A stretch of 19,714 bases of DNA from Candidatus Kapaibacterium sp. (GCA_023259575.1 JALRHN010000021.1:1-19714), one strand, 5' to 3'. Shown: positions 6,785 through 15,645, counted from the first letter of the stretch. Notes: a model not told the origin generated them from the letters alone. Program-made: numbers and translations.

Positions 6785-9700
6785 ATTCCATGATAATCAT
6801 CTTACCAAAAACTGGTTCTGTATAGCTATCTCCATTAATTTGTAATCTGAATAGATAGACACCTGGTGCTACAAGATTACCATCCGAATCTTTACAATCC
6901 CATTGAATATTATTATTGCCAATCTTTGTTGTATGATATAAAGTGTTAATAATAGATCCATTTATAGAAGCTATTGTTAATCGCGAATCTGCATCTTGTT
7001 TTTGCGCTGCATATGTATAGCCTATTGTTATGCTATTGGGTAATTGAGTGGGATGAGGCCACTGAATAAGAGAATGCACAGAACTATTTAAAACAACATG
7101 CAGTAATAACCTAACCGTATCTTTGTTTGCAGAAGCATCTTCTGTAAAGACAGTAAATAAGTTTTCACCTATATCTAATCTGTTTGTACTTGTAAAATCA
7201 AGCGAAACCCTTTGTGTCGACCCATATTCATATTGAGTGAATTTCACCTTTGAAGCCGTAGAATCGGGCTGCCAAAAGCGATTAATTCTTACCCTTAATT
7301 TACTAGAATCAAATCTTAAGAAAGAATTATCTTGTACTCTAACAGAAAACGAAGGATTTGCTGAAATTGTATCATTATCTTTTAACAAAATACCATCTGC
7401 ATAAACGCTAATTGACGGAGATAAAGAATCTTCGTCAATAAATAGTTGCTTACTTACAGTATTATTAAATCTGTACATATCTTCTTGCTTTAAAGAACAA
7501 TCTGAAATCATAGACCAATCTGTATGCTTAGCTAAGTCTTGCGAAGGAAGAATAGTAGAAAATTCATATATATCATCTTTTTGCAATATTGGAATTTGAT
7601 ATGTATAGGATTCAGATGAATTCGAGCCACTTAGCGGTTTTTGGGAAATACATATATCAGTTAGAGGAAAAGAAGCTTGTTTTAATGATAGATTTTTGAT
7701 TACACCAGAAATCAATAAACTATCCCCTTTTAAGATGTTTTGTCGAGGATAAGTACCTTTTACAGAAAACTCAGATGGAAATACTGTTAACTCTGGAGCT
7801 GGAATAAATTTACAATTTATGCCATTCAATATGGGAGAAAAATCTGCAGAATCATTGATTAAGTTAATTTTTACAATTAGATAAGGAAATATTTTTGCAT
7901 CTATATTGTTCAAATTTATTGTATTTGCAGGACCTTCATAGAGCAATGAATCTTGCGGTAAAAAAGAATGTTTTCCAAACACTTGTAAGATTGATGAATT
8001 ACCTTTAGACAATTGAGTAGCAATATCTAAAGAATGCCATTCTTTTGCAGGTCCAATCAATCCTGTTGTATAATTGCCTAATTGTTGCAGAATAGTAAGA
8101 GTATCAGAAACGGTTAATGTATCAGAGGATGGAGCAAACTTTTCTATTGCAGAACCAGGCGGATTTCCTTTTCTGCCTATCATTACAAAAGATGAAGATA
8201 TTCTATCAGATCCAGATATTTCTGCACCATTCTGATATGTTTTTGCCTTAAAAACAGAATCGATCAAAGAAGAACCACACTCTTTTAAAGCATCAATTAA
8301 GCTTTGGGAATCTCCAATAAGCCCAGCAGATGTAACAATTGGTCCTCTAAAACATGCATCGGAAACTGTTATGGCAATATAATCACCTTTTTGGACAGAA
8401 TCTTTCAGGAAAGTAACAAGATCTTTTGAATTCCCTCGATAATCTAGTTCATTATCTTGTGGGCTTAAAAATGCATTAAACTCTCTGAATGTACCAACGG
8501 TATCATATGGGCTAATCTTTAGAACACATAATTTTGCTGCATCATTTCTTTCGATATACACTCTGCCACCATAATTAAGATCTGCATAGCGTCCACCAGC
8601 ACCAGCATTACAACCAATCACTGTTATATTTCTTTTTATAGAGGAAATTGACAAAGCCGATGAAGTAGCATCACTATCCAATTGATCAGAAGAAGACTCT
8701 TTCCATGCTGCTAGATTGAACAGAGAAAATAGAACTGTATCATTAGAAGAATTATCAATATGAATAGGTAAAGATGTCCATTTACTATATTGATTTGTAA
8801 GCGAATCAAGTACACGAGCATTAAATAAAATATCTTTCCCTACAAATGTTTTTAAGGCCTCAGCAGAGGGAAACCAATCAATATACCCTTCATATACTTT
8901 TAATGAATTATCTGAATCACCTATATATTGAGTAATAATTGAATCGTTCTTTATGTGTTTTAACTGTAATTCAATTGTTTTAGAAGAAGAATTTTTAGGG
9001 ATTATACATCTAAATTGAGGCTTTTCTGCATTAACTGTCCAGCCAGCAAGTGGATCTACCATAGACAATCCATTTGCAAATACATTAACGGGAATAGACA
9101 GAATATTATTATCCTTGATCTGTTCTTCCTGAATTAAGCTGTCTGGATCGATATGAATGGTAATTATATGAGTGCCAGAAATACCACTAATAGGAATATT
9201 AAGAGAAAATGAACTACTTCTACACAAAGAATCTGTAGCAAGAGTAAATGTATCTTTTATACTTCCAATTGCATGTATAATTCTAATTGGAATATTTTTT
9301 CCATTGCCAATACCTCGATTATGACATATTCCATTCAGAGTAAAAATGCTATCATTTGCCGAGATTGTTGAAGAAGATAGCGAAACATCACTTGTTCTTA
9401 TATAGTAATCTGGCTTATCTAAAAGGGCTAGATTTGTCATTGGATCGCCCATTAGATTAAATTGCAAGCAAGAATTATTAAACAAAATATCAAATCCAAA
9501 ATTTCCTGCTTTGGCATTATTGACAAGGTCTCCAATTCTTCTTACATAATTATTGCTGGCCATAATGCTAAACAAGGATGTAAACAGACTATAATCTGTG
9601 CTTACAATTCCAGTAAATGTATTTCCTAATGATGCCACAGAACCTTTGTTTGCTTCTGTAAGATATGTTTCATTTCTACATGGTCCCGAAGGTTCACCAA

Positions 9701-12593
9701 ATGCACCTGAACTGCAAGAAAAAGTAGAAAGAAGGAAATACTTACCTTTATTATTTAAATCAGGAGCTCTCCATCCATCTAATTCATAATAAAGAGGTGA
9801 TCCATGTCCGATGAAATTAACCCATAATGCACCTTTATTGATTGCAGAACGAATATTAAATGAAATAGATTCATCAACTCCTCCCAGAGCATTTTGTCTG
9901 AAAATTCTTGTTGTATCACCACAAATATTACTATTGGTTAGATATTCATTAATTCCATCATATTGATTATAAAAGGTATTATCTCCGGGGTCTCCTCCAG
10001 ATAAAAACATAAAATGTTTCATCCACGGCGATGCCTTTAATTCATCATATTCTATGATTTTATTTACAGTTGCAGTTGCTTCTTCAGGGGTAGAAACAGG
10101 AAGCCTACCTATTACCATATCCGGATTTTTTTTAGTGCTGTCTAATAATGAAAACCAGACATCGCTAACAGGAAAACCATAAGTAGGAACAAAATCATTT
10201 TGATTAGAAGTGCTTAGCAATTTAAGTGGGTCCCAGCTTGCATTCCCAAAAAACAAGGCATATAATGGGGCAGGTTTTTTCCATTGTTCATGTGCATGTT
10301 TTAAAAAACTTTTAATTGCATGGACAGATTTAACCCCATGATTAAACTCTTTATAAATGTCCTTTACATCAACAATTTTAATTGTCCATCCTTGTTTTTT
10401 TCTATGTTCAGCAAGAATTTGTGCTTGCTCAGCAAAATCAGAATGTACAATATAAACTGCATCTGCTTGCAAATCATCTTGTAAAAGATTACTTGAAGAT
10501 ACATCTTCAATTCGTGCTTCGGCAAAAGCTTCTGCATCTACTATATAACCGGAAAAATTGTTTTGTGAATTTATATATGCTCGATATGCTTGGCCAGATT
10601 CTGAAGGCAAGAATTCTTGCATTGAAGTATAACCAAAAGCAATATGTCTTTGTAGATTTCCACCATTAATTAATAATGAAAAAGGCCCTGATTGAGGTGT
10701 TTGAGTTGTTCCTAATAAATCTCTTTTTTCATTTTGACTTAATGATTGTAAAAGATTGCCAGATGAAAGTAACAGTGCATAAGTATATTGAGAATAACTA
10801 TTTAGGACGTTTTTTATATCTTGATATGTTTGAATTTGAACAAAATGAGTGGTTCCATCTTTCATTAATACCCATAATATACAACCTGAATATACTTTCG
10901 AGAAATAAAGTGAATCCCTAAACATTAATGATGTAAATCCATTTGGAATCATACCAGCTGTAATAATATCACCCTTTTTTTGCGTGGATTCTACCGTAAA
11001 TGATTTATGAAGAGTATCAATAACTGTATATGTTGAAGTTCTTAACCCATCAATTTGCATTGAAATAGGCTCATCTTTTTTATTAGAATAGGTCAGTTCA
11101 CCTTGCTCACATAAAAGCTTTGTATCATGTGATATTTCATAATAATTAAGATAGAGTTCTGTAAATACATTATCAGAAAGAGGAATTGATCGTATCTGAA
11201 GAACATTTGCCCCAGGAATAACTAAAGAAGAAGGAACAGAAATAGACATAAACTTATCCGTCATCCCCGAAAAAGAATCTGTAGCTATACGATTACCATT
11301 CCAAACAATCTCTACATTATGGTCAAATAGTAAAGTATCAATATCAGAAGCACCATGCAGAGCAATAGAGAGAGATAAAGGAGTTGAAGTTGCTGTTAAT
11401 TGAAGAGTATCAGTAAAAACTGAGTATGGACTTAATGTGCTTAGTCTTTGCCAAAAGAAATTTTTGCCAAATTTAAAATCACAAGAAAGTATAGAAAATT
11501 CAAATGCTGATGTTTTATCGCCAGCATATATACTATGATCCTCTTCTATATGTTTAGAGACAATACCAATAGAATCTATGGTATTGAAAGGAATGGATTG
11601 AATAGCAGATAATCGAGCAGATTTATCAGTTACGGGGCCATTTTCTAATGTTAAAAAGAAAGAAGACTCATCTGTAACACGATTAAACCAAGTAGTATCT
11701 CCAGCAGCACGTTTAGATGCAAAAATGAAAGAATCATCATTGCTTAATACATTGTCATTGTCCTTATCAATTCCAAAAGGATATGTATTCCCTTTATATA
11801 TAAGCCTGAATCTTGATAATTCTTTACCTAACCATTCTGGCTTATTGTTAATTATATCATTGCCAGAAATCTTAGCTATTCCATCTTTTTTTGTAATTAC
11901 TCGAAGATATTTTTGATTTGTAGAATACCAATAATCATTCAGTCTTTTTTCTGTTTTTCTATTATTTTGTACAATACATGATGGAATTTGTTGAGGATTA
12001 ATAATTCTAGATAAAAAACCACTTTCTTTATCATTGATACGATAATGAGGGATGTTTTGTACTAGATGAGAAAATTCAATATATACGATGATAGTATCGG
12101 CAATGGATAATGTACCAGACAGATAATCATAAGTAAATGGTTGTATTGATAATTCAGCAACGTTAATATCTCTTAAAGTACCTTGTCTTTCTACATGAAC
12201 AAATTCTTTAATATCTTTTTTACATTCTTGAGACTGGGAGAAAAGATTCAGGACACCTAAAGGTTTTTGCAACTGAATTGATTTCCATCCATTCATTGTA
12301 TATCTAATATTTATTGACCCAGTACTAGGAACAGCTAATAGTGGAAATAAAGATTGAATTGCAGGTGAAGTATTATCTATAGAAAATCTAGCATCAGCTC
12401 TATCTGAAATATGCACGCAATTCACTACTGAATTGGAAGGCATATTTTGTTGTTTGGTTTGTAAATGAGTAATTGTAAGGATAATCCCTTTAGGGGTATA
12501 TTCAATGGTCTGTTCGCCAAATACATAATTAGTGAACACTGTAAAAAATACAAGTGCACCAATGAACAATCTATAGAACATATATAAACTCAT
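6783..12593 (-). CDS. Secreted gingipain-family (C25) cysteine peptidase, PorU-like, with CARDB-like, ILEI-like and FlgD-like domains
   Basis: 1936 residues. A signal peptide (hydrophobic 8-25, cleavage near FGEQ) is followed by an N-terminal region typical of C25/PorU proteins (DKDNDNVLSNDDSFIFASK). The catalytic domain spans about 708-1055: ADAVYIVHSDF, DMVIGRLPVST, FIGHGSP with His930 and STFSCSSGAFGEP with Cys960, the catalytic dyad at gingipain-like spacing. Then follow a CARDB-like Ig domain (about 1063-1168), an ILEI/FAM3-like domain (about 1340-1480; GGRVYI, FLKDSVQKGDYIAITVSD, FVMIGRKG) and a C-terminal FlgD-like Ig fold (about 1850-1936; WDCKDSDGNLVAPGVYLFRL...GKMIIME) of the kind that acts as a T9SS sorting signal. 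It could be the T9SS sortase PorU itself or a secreted protease; the extra modules favour a secreted surface protease. It is transcribed alone and is divergent from the cytochrome/copper gene. Confidence 0.85.
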   Translation of the reverse strand: MSLYMFYRLFIGALVFFTVFTNYVFGEQTIEYTPKGIILTITHLQTKQQNMPSNSVVNCVHISDRADARFSIDNTSPAIQSLFPLLAVPSTGSINIRYTMNGWKSIQLQKPLGVLNLFSQSQECKKDIKEFVHVERQGTLRDINVAELSIQPFTYDYLSGTLSIADTIIVYIEFSHLVQNIPHYRINDKESGFLSRIINPQQIPSCIVQNNRKTEKRLNDYWYSTNQKYLRVITKKDGIAKISGNDIINNKPEWLGKELSRFRLIYKGNTYPFGIDKDNDNVLSNDDSFIFASKRAAGDTTWFNRVTDESSFFLTLENGPVTDKSARLSAIQSIPFNTIDSIGIVSKHIEEDHSIYAGDKTSAFEFSILSCDFKFGKNFFWQRLSTLSPYSVFTDTLQLTATSTPLSLSIALHGASDIDTLLFDHNVEIVWNGNRIATDSFSGMTDKFMSISVPSSLVIPGANVLQIRSIPLSDNVFTELYLNYYEISHDTKLLCEQGELTYSNKKDEPISMQIDGLRTSTYTVIDTLHKSFTVESTQKKGDIITAGMIPNGFTSLMFRDSLYFSKVYSGCILWVLMKDGTTHFVQIQTYQDIKNVLNSYSQYTYALLLSSGNLLQSLSQNEKRDLLGTTQTPQSGPFSLLINGGNLQRHIAFGYTSMQEFLPSESGQAYRAYINSQNNFSGYIVDAEAFAEARIEDVSSSNLLQDDLQADAVYIVHSDFAEQAQILAEHRKKQGWTIKIVDVKDIYKEFNHGVKSVHAIKSFLKHAHEQWKKPAPLYALFFGNASWDPLKLLSTSNQNDFVPTYGFPVSDVWFSLLDSTKKNPDMVIGRLPVSTPEEATATVNKIIEYDELKASPWMKHFMFLSGGDPGDNTFYNQYDGINEYLTNSNICGDTTRIFRQNALGGVDESISFNIRSAINKGALWVNFIGHGSPLYYELDGWRAPDLNNKGKYFLLSTFSCSSGAFGEPSGPCRNETYLTEANKGSVASLGNTFTGIVSTDYSLFTSLFSIMASNNYVRRIGDLVNNAKAGNFGFDILFNNSCLQFNLMGDPMTNLALLDKPDYYIRTSDVSLSSSTISANDSIFTLNGICHNRGIGNGKNIPIRIIHAIGSIKDTFTLATDSLCRSSSFSLNIPISGISGTHIITIHIDPDSLIQEEQIKDNNILSIPVNVFANGLSMVDPLAGWTVNAEKPQFRCIIPKNSSSKTIELQLKHIKNDSIITQYIGDSDNSLKVYEGYIDWFPSAEALKTFVGKDILFNARVLDSLTNQYSKWTSLPIHIDNSSNDTVLFSLFNLAAWKESSSDQLDSDATSSALSISSIKRNITVIGCNAGAGGRYADLNYGGRVYIERNDAAKLCVLKISPYDTVGTFREFNAFLSPQDNELDYRGNSKDLVTFLKDSVQKGDYIAITVSDACFRGPIVTSAGLIGDSQSLIDALKECGSSLIDSVFKAKTYQNGAEISGSDRISSSFVMIGRKGNPPGSAIEKFAPSSDTLTVSDTLTILQQLGNYTTGLIGPAKEWHSLDIATQLSKGNSSILQVFGKHSFLPQDSLLYEGPANTINLNNIDAKIFPYLIVKINLINDSADFSPILNGINCKFIPAPELTVFPSEFSVKGTYPRQNILKGDSLLISGVIKNLSLKQASFPLTDICISQKPLSGSNSSESYTYQIPILQKDDIYEFSTILPSQDLAKHTDWSMISDCSLKQEDMYRFNNTVSKQLFIDEDSLSPSISVYADGILLKDNDTISANPSFSVRVQDNSFLRFDSSKLRVRINRFWQPDSTASKVKFTQYEYGSTQRVSLDFTSTNRLDIGENLFTVFTEDASANKDTVRLLLHVVLNSSVHSLIQWPHPTQLPNSITIGYTYAAQKQDADSRLTIASINGSIINTLYHTTKIGNNNIQWDCKDSDGNLVAPGVYLFRLQINGDSYTEPVFGKMIIME

Positions 12594-12623
12594 GATTAAG
12601 AAAATTTATGTTGTTTCAAGGCG

Positions 12624-12658
12624 TAAAACTATAAATATTATTGCCTTTTAAACCCAAA
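12624..12658 (-). promoter_or_regulatory. Candidate promoter of the C25 peptidase gene
   Basis: On the minus strand, TTTG (complement of 12655-12658), a gap of 23 bases, and TAGTTTTA (complement of 12624-12631), which matches TAnnTTTG except for the last base. The ATG follows about 30 bases downstream. A fair but not perfect match. Confidence 0.4.
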
Positions 12659-12679
12659 GAAATGAAGAGTTGTCTTTGG
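12654..12679. promoter_or_regulatory. Inverted repeat shared by divergent promoters
   Basis: CCAAAGA and TCTTTGG form a perfect seven-base inverted repeat with 12 bases between. The two arms contain the candidate -33 elements of the two divergent genes, one facing each way. It may simply be the paired -33 boxes, or a regulator site controlling both secreted-protein genes. Confidence 0.4.
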
Positions 12680-12709
12680 ATTTCAACAATACATAGTAAT
12701 TTACATTTG
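12675..12709 (+). promoter_or_regulatory. Bacteroidota-type promoter of the cytochrome/copper gene
   Basis: TTTG (12675-12678), 23 bases, then TACATTTG (12702-12709), a full TAnnTTTG match. The -7 box sits within a near-palindrome (ATTTACA-TT-TGTAAAT, 12699-12714). The ATG at 12743 is 33 bases further on. Confidence 0.6.
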
Positions 12710-12742
12710 TAAATAAAAACAATAGTCATCAAAAAGGTAAAT

Positions 12743-14110
12743 ATGAAAAACATATTGAACTATATAATGCTTTTATGTACCATGTATTCGGTATATGCAT
12801 CACAACCAGATTGGTCTAAAAATATTGCTTCGACTATATATTCAAAATGTACTTCTTGTCATCATGATGGAGGCATAGCTCCTTTTTCATTGATGACATA
12901 TCAACAAGCTATCTCAAAAAAAAATGCAATTCTACATAATGTAGAAGACAATCACATGCCTCCTTATCCTGCAAATACCTCTTTTAGAGAATATGCACAT
13001 CAAAAAAATCTTAGCCCACAAGAAAAACAATCAATTATAGATTGGATTAATAATGATGTGCCAGAGGGTGATATCTCAATAGCACCAAAACCACCAGAGT
13101 ACACAGGAAATTCCATTATAAAAAATCCTGATTTTATTACTTCGATGTCTGTTTACACATCTCAAGCAAAATCTGGAGGAGCAGATGAATATAAATGCTT
13201 TGTTCTGAATGGAATCAATGAAAATGAACAATTTATTAGTGGAATCGAAGTGATACCCGGTAATCCAGAAATTGTCCATCATGTTTTGGTATATCAAGAT
13301 ACTTCTTCGGTTGGTGATTCTTTAGATGCATTAACGCCCGAACCAGGATATGATGGATTAGGCGGTGTTGGATCTAATACCGCTACATTATTAGGTGTAT
13401 ATGCGCCTGGAACTGAGCCATATTTTTTTCCTAAAGGCTTTGGACTACGTTTGCAAAAAAATGCTAAAATTTTATTACAAGTTCATTATCCAGCGGGTTC
13501 AGTAGACAAACAAGATCAAACAACTATAAGATTTTTATTTAATAAAGATATTAATGTAAGAGAAGTAAAAATTAGTTCGCTATTAGATCATCAAAATATA
13601 ATTGATGGACCATTGATTATTCCTGCCAATCAAAAAAAGACATTTCATCAACGATTTGTATCGCCAATTAATGCTTCCATATTTGCAGTACTGCCTCACA
13701 TGCATCTTATAGGAAAAAGTACAAAAATTATCGGCATTACGCCAAGTAAAGACACAATTAAGATAATTGATATACCAGAATGGGATTTCCATTGGCAAAT
13801 GGCATATACATTTAAAACATTACAAAAGATACCTAAAGGAACTGTCTTTTACTCGGAAGTGCAATATGATAATACAGTCGATAATCCTCATAATCCGAGT
13901 AATCCTCCTAAATTGGTAACACTTGGCGAGGGTACTACAGATGAAATGATGCTCACATTTTTTTATTATACGCCTTATAAAGCTGGTGATGAACTCATTA
14001 GCTTAGAAAATACTGGAATATCTACTGGAATTGCAGAAACTCAATTATTACAAGACTATGTTCTTATCAATAATCATATTATACAATCAGAAAATACGGA
14101 ACCTATATAA
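12743..14110 (+). CDS. Cytochrome c / type II copper monooxygenase-fold protein, ended by an early in-frame stop
   Basis: 455 residues to the first TAA. A signal peptide (MKNILNYIMLLCTMYSVYAS) leads to a short cytochrome c domain with one haem site C36-T-S-C39-H40 and a distal-side candidate Met in NHMPPYP. The rest resembles the PHM/dopamine-beta-monooxygenase fold. All six expected copper ligands can be placed: His179-His180 (IVHHVLVY) and His248 (LLQVHYPAG) for one copper; His319 and His321 (LPHMHLIG) and Met402 or Met403 (TTDEMMLTFF) for the other, with spacing close to peptidylglycine monooxygenase. The likely role is extracellular copper-dependent oxidation with electrons entering through the haem; the substrate is unknown. 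The reading frame resumes directly after the stop with a T9SS sorting sequence, so this is either a recent nonsense mutation, a sequence error or readthrough. Confidence 0.85.
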   Translation: MKNILNYIMLLCTMYSVYASQPDWSKNIASTIYSKCTSCHHDGGIAPFSLMTYQQAISKKNAILHNVEDNHMPPYPANTSFREYAHQKNLSPQEKQSIIDWINNDVPEGDISIAPKPPEYTGNSIIKNPDFITSMSVYTSQAKSGGADEYKCFVLNGINENEQFISGIEVIPGNPEIVHHVLVYQDTSSVGDSLDALTPEPGYDGLGGVGSNTATLLGVYAPGTEPYFFPKGFGLRLQKNAKILLQVHYPAGSVDKQDQTTIRFLFNKDINVREVKISSLLDHQNIIDGPLIIPANQKKTFHQRFVSPINASIFAVLPHMHLIGKSTKIIGITPSKDTIKIIDIPEWDFHWQMAYTFKTLQKIPKGTVFYSEVQYDNTVDNPHNPSNPPKLVTLGEGTTDEMMLTFFYYTPYKAGDELISLENTGISTGIAETQLLQDYVLINNHIIQSENTEPI

Positions 14111-14266
14111 GAAATATCAATATATGATCTTCAAGGAAAACAAGTATATACTGCTATTGTAGAAAATCAATCATCAATTGAATTACCTTATTTACAAGCA
14201 TCATATTCTTTAATAAGAATTAAAGATAAAAAAGGAAAGACTAAAACTCTACCATATATACATTGA
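14111..14266 (+). pseudogene. In-frame T9SS sorting-domain tail cut off by TAA at 14108-14110
   Basis: Translating on in the same frame after the TAA gives 51 more residues and then TGA (14264-14266). They read EISIYDLQGKQVYTAIVE, SSIELPYLQASY and SLIRIKDKKGKTKTLPYIH, which is the characteristic end of a type A T9SS C-terminal domain. The piece has no start codon or ribosome binding site of its own, and the terminator lies just after its TGA. The full gene was evidently 12743-14266 (507 codons plus stop, with one internal TAA). Without this tail the enzyme would reach the periplasm but should not be exported by T9SS. Confidence 0.85.
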
Positions 14267-14285
14267 AACAATACTAAAAAAAAGG

Positions 14286-14316
14286 AAGCCTGTCAATATA
14301 AAGACAGGCTTTTTTT
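14286..14316 (+). terminator. Rho-independent terminator after the cytochrome/copper gene
   Basis: AAGCCTGTC (14286-14294) pairs perfectly with GACAGGCTT (14303-14311) around an eight-base AT loop, followed by seven T (14310-14316). A run of A precedes the stem, so it could also work on the minus strand. It lies 20 bases after the second stop (TGA at 14266), 176 bases after the premature TAA. Confidence 0.93.
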
Positions 14317-14391
14317 AATGTTAGTGAGAAATAAAAACTTAAATTGAAGTTCAGATTAAGTAATGAAAAGCCTTAAATCCTGGACTACACT

Positions 14392-15234
14392 ATGAATATA
14401 TCAGACAAACACGATGCAGAACATCAATCTGCGCCCTTGAAACGCGTTACAACACGTCGTTTACAGGATATGAAAAAAAAACAAAAGAAAATATCATGTC
14501 TTACAGCCTATGATGCATTAATAGCACGAATAATCGATGAAGCAGGAATTGACTTAATTCTTGTAGGAGATTCTTTAGGAAATGTAGTTCAAGGACATGA
14601 AACAACAATACCGGTAACTTTAGAAGATATCATTTATCATACAAAAGCAGTTGTCAGAGGAGTACAAAGAGCATTAGTAGTTGCAGATATGCCCTTTATG
14701 AGCTATCAAATTAGCCCAGAAGAAGCATTTAGAAATGCTGGACGTTTAATGAAGGAAGCTGGAGCAAGCGCGGTAAAAATCGAAGGGGGGCATAGAGTAG
14801 CTGAAGCAGTAAGAAAAATGACAGAAGCAGGTATACCAGTTATGGCACATTTAGGATTAACACCACAAAGTATTAATCAATTTGGTAGCTATCGTCCTAG
14901 AGGTGAATCCGAACAAGAAGCCGAAGAAATAATGAAAGACGCCCTTGAACTTGAACAAGCAGGTGCATTTGCAATAGTTTTAGAAAAAATCCCAATGCAA
15001 TTAGCACAAAAAATTACATCCTCTTTAATGATTCCAACAATTGGAATTGGCGCTGGACCCTATTGTGATGGACAAATTTTGGTGTATTCCGATATGGTAG
15101 GACTCACAATTGATTTTAGCCCAAGATTTGTAAGACGATATGATAATCTTCAAGAAAGAATATCTCATTCGGTAGATTCTTATATTCAAGACATTAGAAA
15201 TTGTAACTTTCCATCTGTAGATGAAAGTTATTAA
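14392..15234 (+). CDS. panB: 3-methyl-2-oxobutanoate hydroxymethyltransferase
   Basis: PanB makes ketopantoate from 2-oxoisovalerate and 5,10-methylene-tetrahydrofolate, the first committed step to pantothenate and coenzyme A, in the cytoplasm. The 280 residues fit the family with a short N-terminal extension before TTRRLQDMKKKQKKISCLTAYD. Metal-binding and catalytic residues are present: Asp60-Ser61 in VGDSLG, Asp99 in VVADMPF, Glu131 in KIEGG and the catalytic Glu198 in VLEKIP; HLGLTPQS and IGIGAG are also intact. It stands between a terminator and the atp promoter region, so it appears monocistronic; panC is not adjacent. Confidence 0.97.
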   Translation: MNISDKHDAEHQSAPLKRVTTRRLQDMKKKQKKISCLTAYDALIARIIDEAGIDLILVGDSLGNVVQGHETTIPVTLEDIIYHTKAVVRGVQRALVVADMPFMSYQISPEEAFRNAGRLMKEAGASAVKIEGGHRVAEAVRKMTEAGIPVMAHLGLTPQSINQFGSYRPRGESEQEAEEIMKDALELEQAGAFAIVLEKIPMQLAQKITSSLMIPTIGIGAGPYCDGQILVYSDMVGLTIDFSPRFVRRYDNLQERISHSVDSYIQDIRNCNFPSVDESY

Positions 15235-15285
15235 AAAAGAATAACTGTAATTATATAATGTTTTAACTCATTAATAATTTTCAAT

Positions 15286-15310
15286 CAAGAATTAATCAAA
15301 TCTATTCTTG
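15286..15310. repeat. Inverted repeat overlapping the atp promoter region
   Basis: CAAGAAT (15286-15292) and ATTCTTG (15304-15310), a perfect seven-base inverted repeat with 11 bases between. The right arm contains the TTG of the candidate -33 box of the atp operon. It may be an operator or a weak end-of-transcript hairpin for panB; no T-run follows. Confidence 0.3.
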
Positions 15311-15337
15311 GTATTCTTTATCTAAATACTTAATTTG
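15308..15337 (+). promoter_or_regulatory. Candidate promoter of the atp operon
   Basis: TTG (15308-15310), 19 bases, then TTAATTTG (15330-15337), one mismatch from TAnnTTTG. It lies 14 bases before the ATG at 15352 and about 56 before the alternative ATG at 15394. This would give a very short leader for the first start, which slightly favours the second. Confidence 0.45.
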
Positions 15338-15351
15338 GAAACTTATTCAGT

Positions 15352-15633
15352 ATGCTAATGAATCGTTCCTTTACTTTCATTCATGGATACGAGATGTTGC
15401 CAGAAAATGAAAAATCAGGATCTGTTCAAAAAGAATTAGCCCCTTTCATGGGCATGGGAATGCAATTAGCGGCTTCTGTAATTCTTTGTGGCTTTGCTGG
15501 TTGGTGGCTAGATGGCAAATATGGCACCGAGCCTTGGTTTATGGTTAGCGGAGGTTTTTTTGGAGCAGTTGCCGGATTAACCCACTTTATTAGAACTGCC
15601 CTTTCAATGGGCAAACAAAAAGATGTGAAATAA
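15352..15633 (+). CDS. atpZ: AtpZ/AtpI-family ATP synthase accessory membrane protein
   Basis: 93 residues from the first ATG; an ATG at 15394 (MLPENEKSG...) would give 79 residues, closer to the usual size of this family, so the start is uncertain. The signature of the F0F1 subunit-I-like family is clear: an amphipathic start, a first helix (about 36-53, GMQLAASVILCGFAGWWLD), the short GKYGTEPW turn and a second helix (61-80, FMVSGGFFGAVAGLTHFI), ending basic. These proteins open many atp operons and are thought to help c-ring assembly or ion uptake near Fo; they are usually dispensable. First gene of the operon. Confidence 0.85.
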   Translation: MLMNRSFTFIHGYEMLPENEKSGSVQKELAPFMGMGMQLAASVILCGFAGWWLDGKYGTEPWFMVSGGFFGAVAGLTHFIRTALSMGKQKDVK

Positions 15634-15645
15634 AGTATAAAAAGA

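Noticed and set aside
6651..6845. 64-codon open frame on the plus strand across the tRNA
   Set aside because: It overlaps the tRNA, the terminator and the end of the C25 gene; there is no sign that it is translated.
6783..12593. Naming the C25 gene porU
   Set aside because: The catalytic dyad fits, but the length and the CARDB-, ILEI- and FlgD-like modules go beyond the typical sortase, so the symbol is withheld.
12743..14266. Reassigned stop codon (genome-wide TAA recoding) to explain the interrupted sorting domain
   Set aside because: TAA ends purD, the sigma gene, lipB, panB and several atp genes at normal positions, so it works as a stop in this genome.
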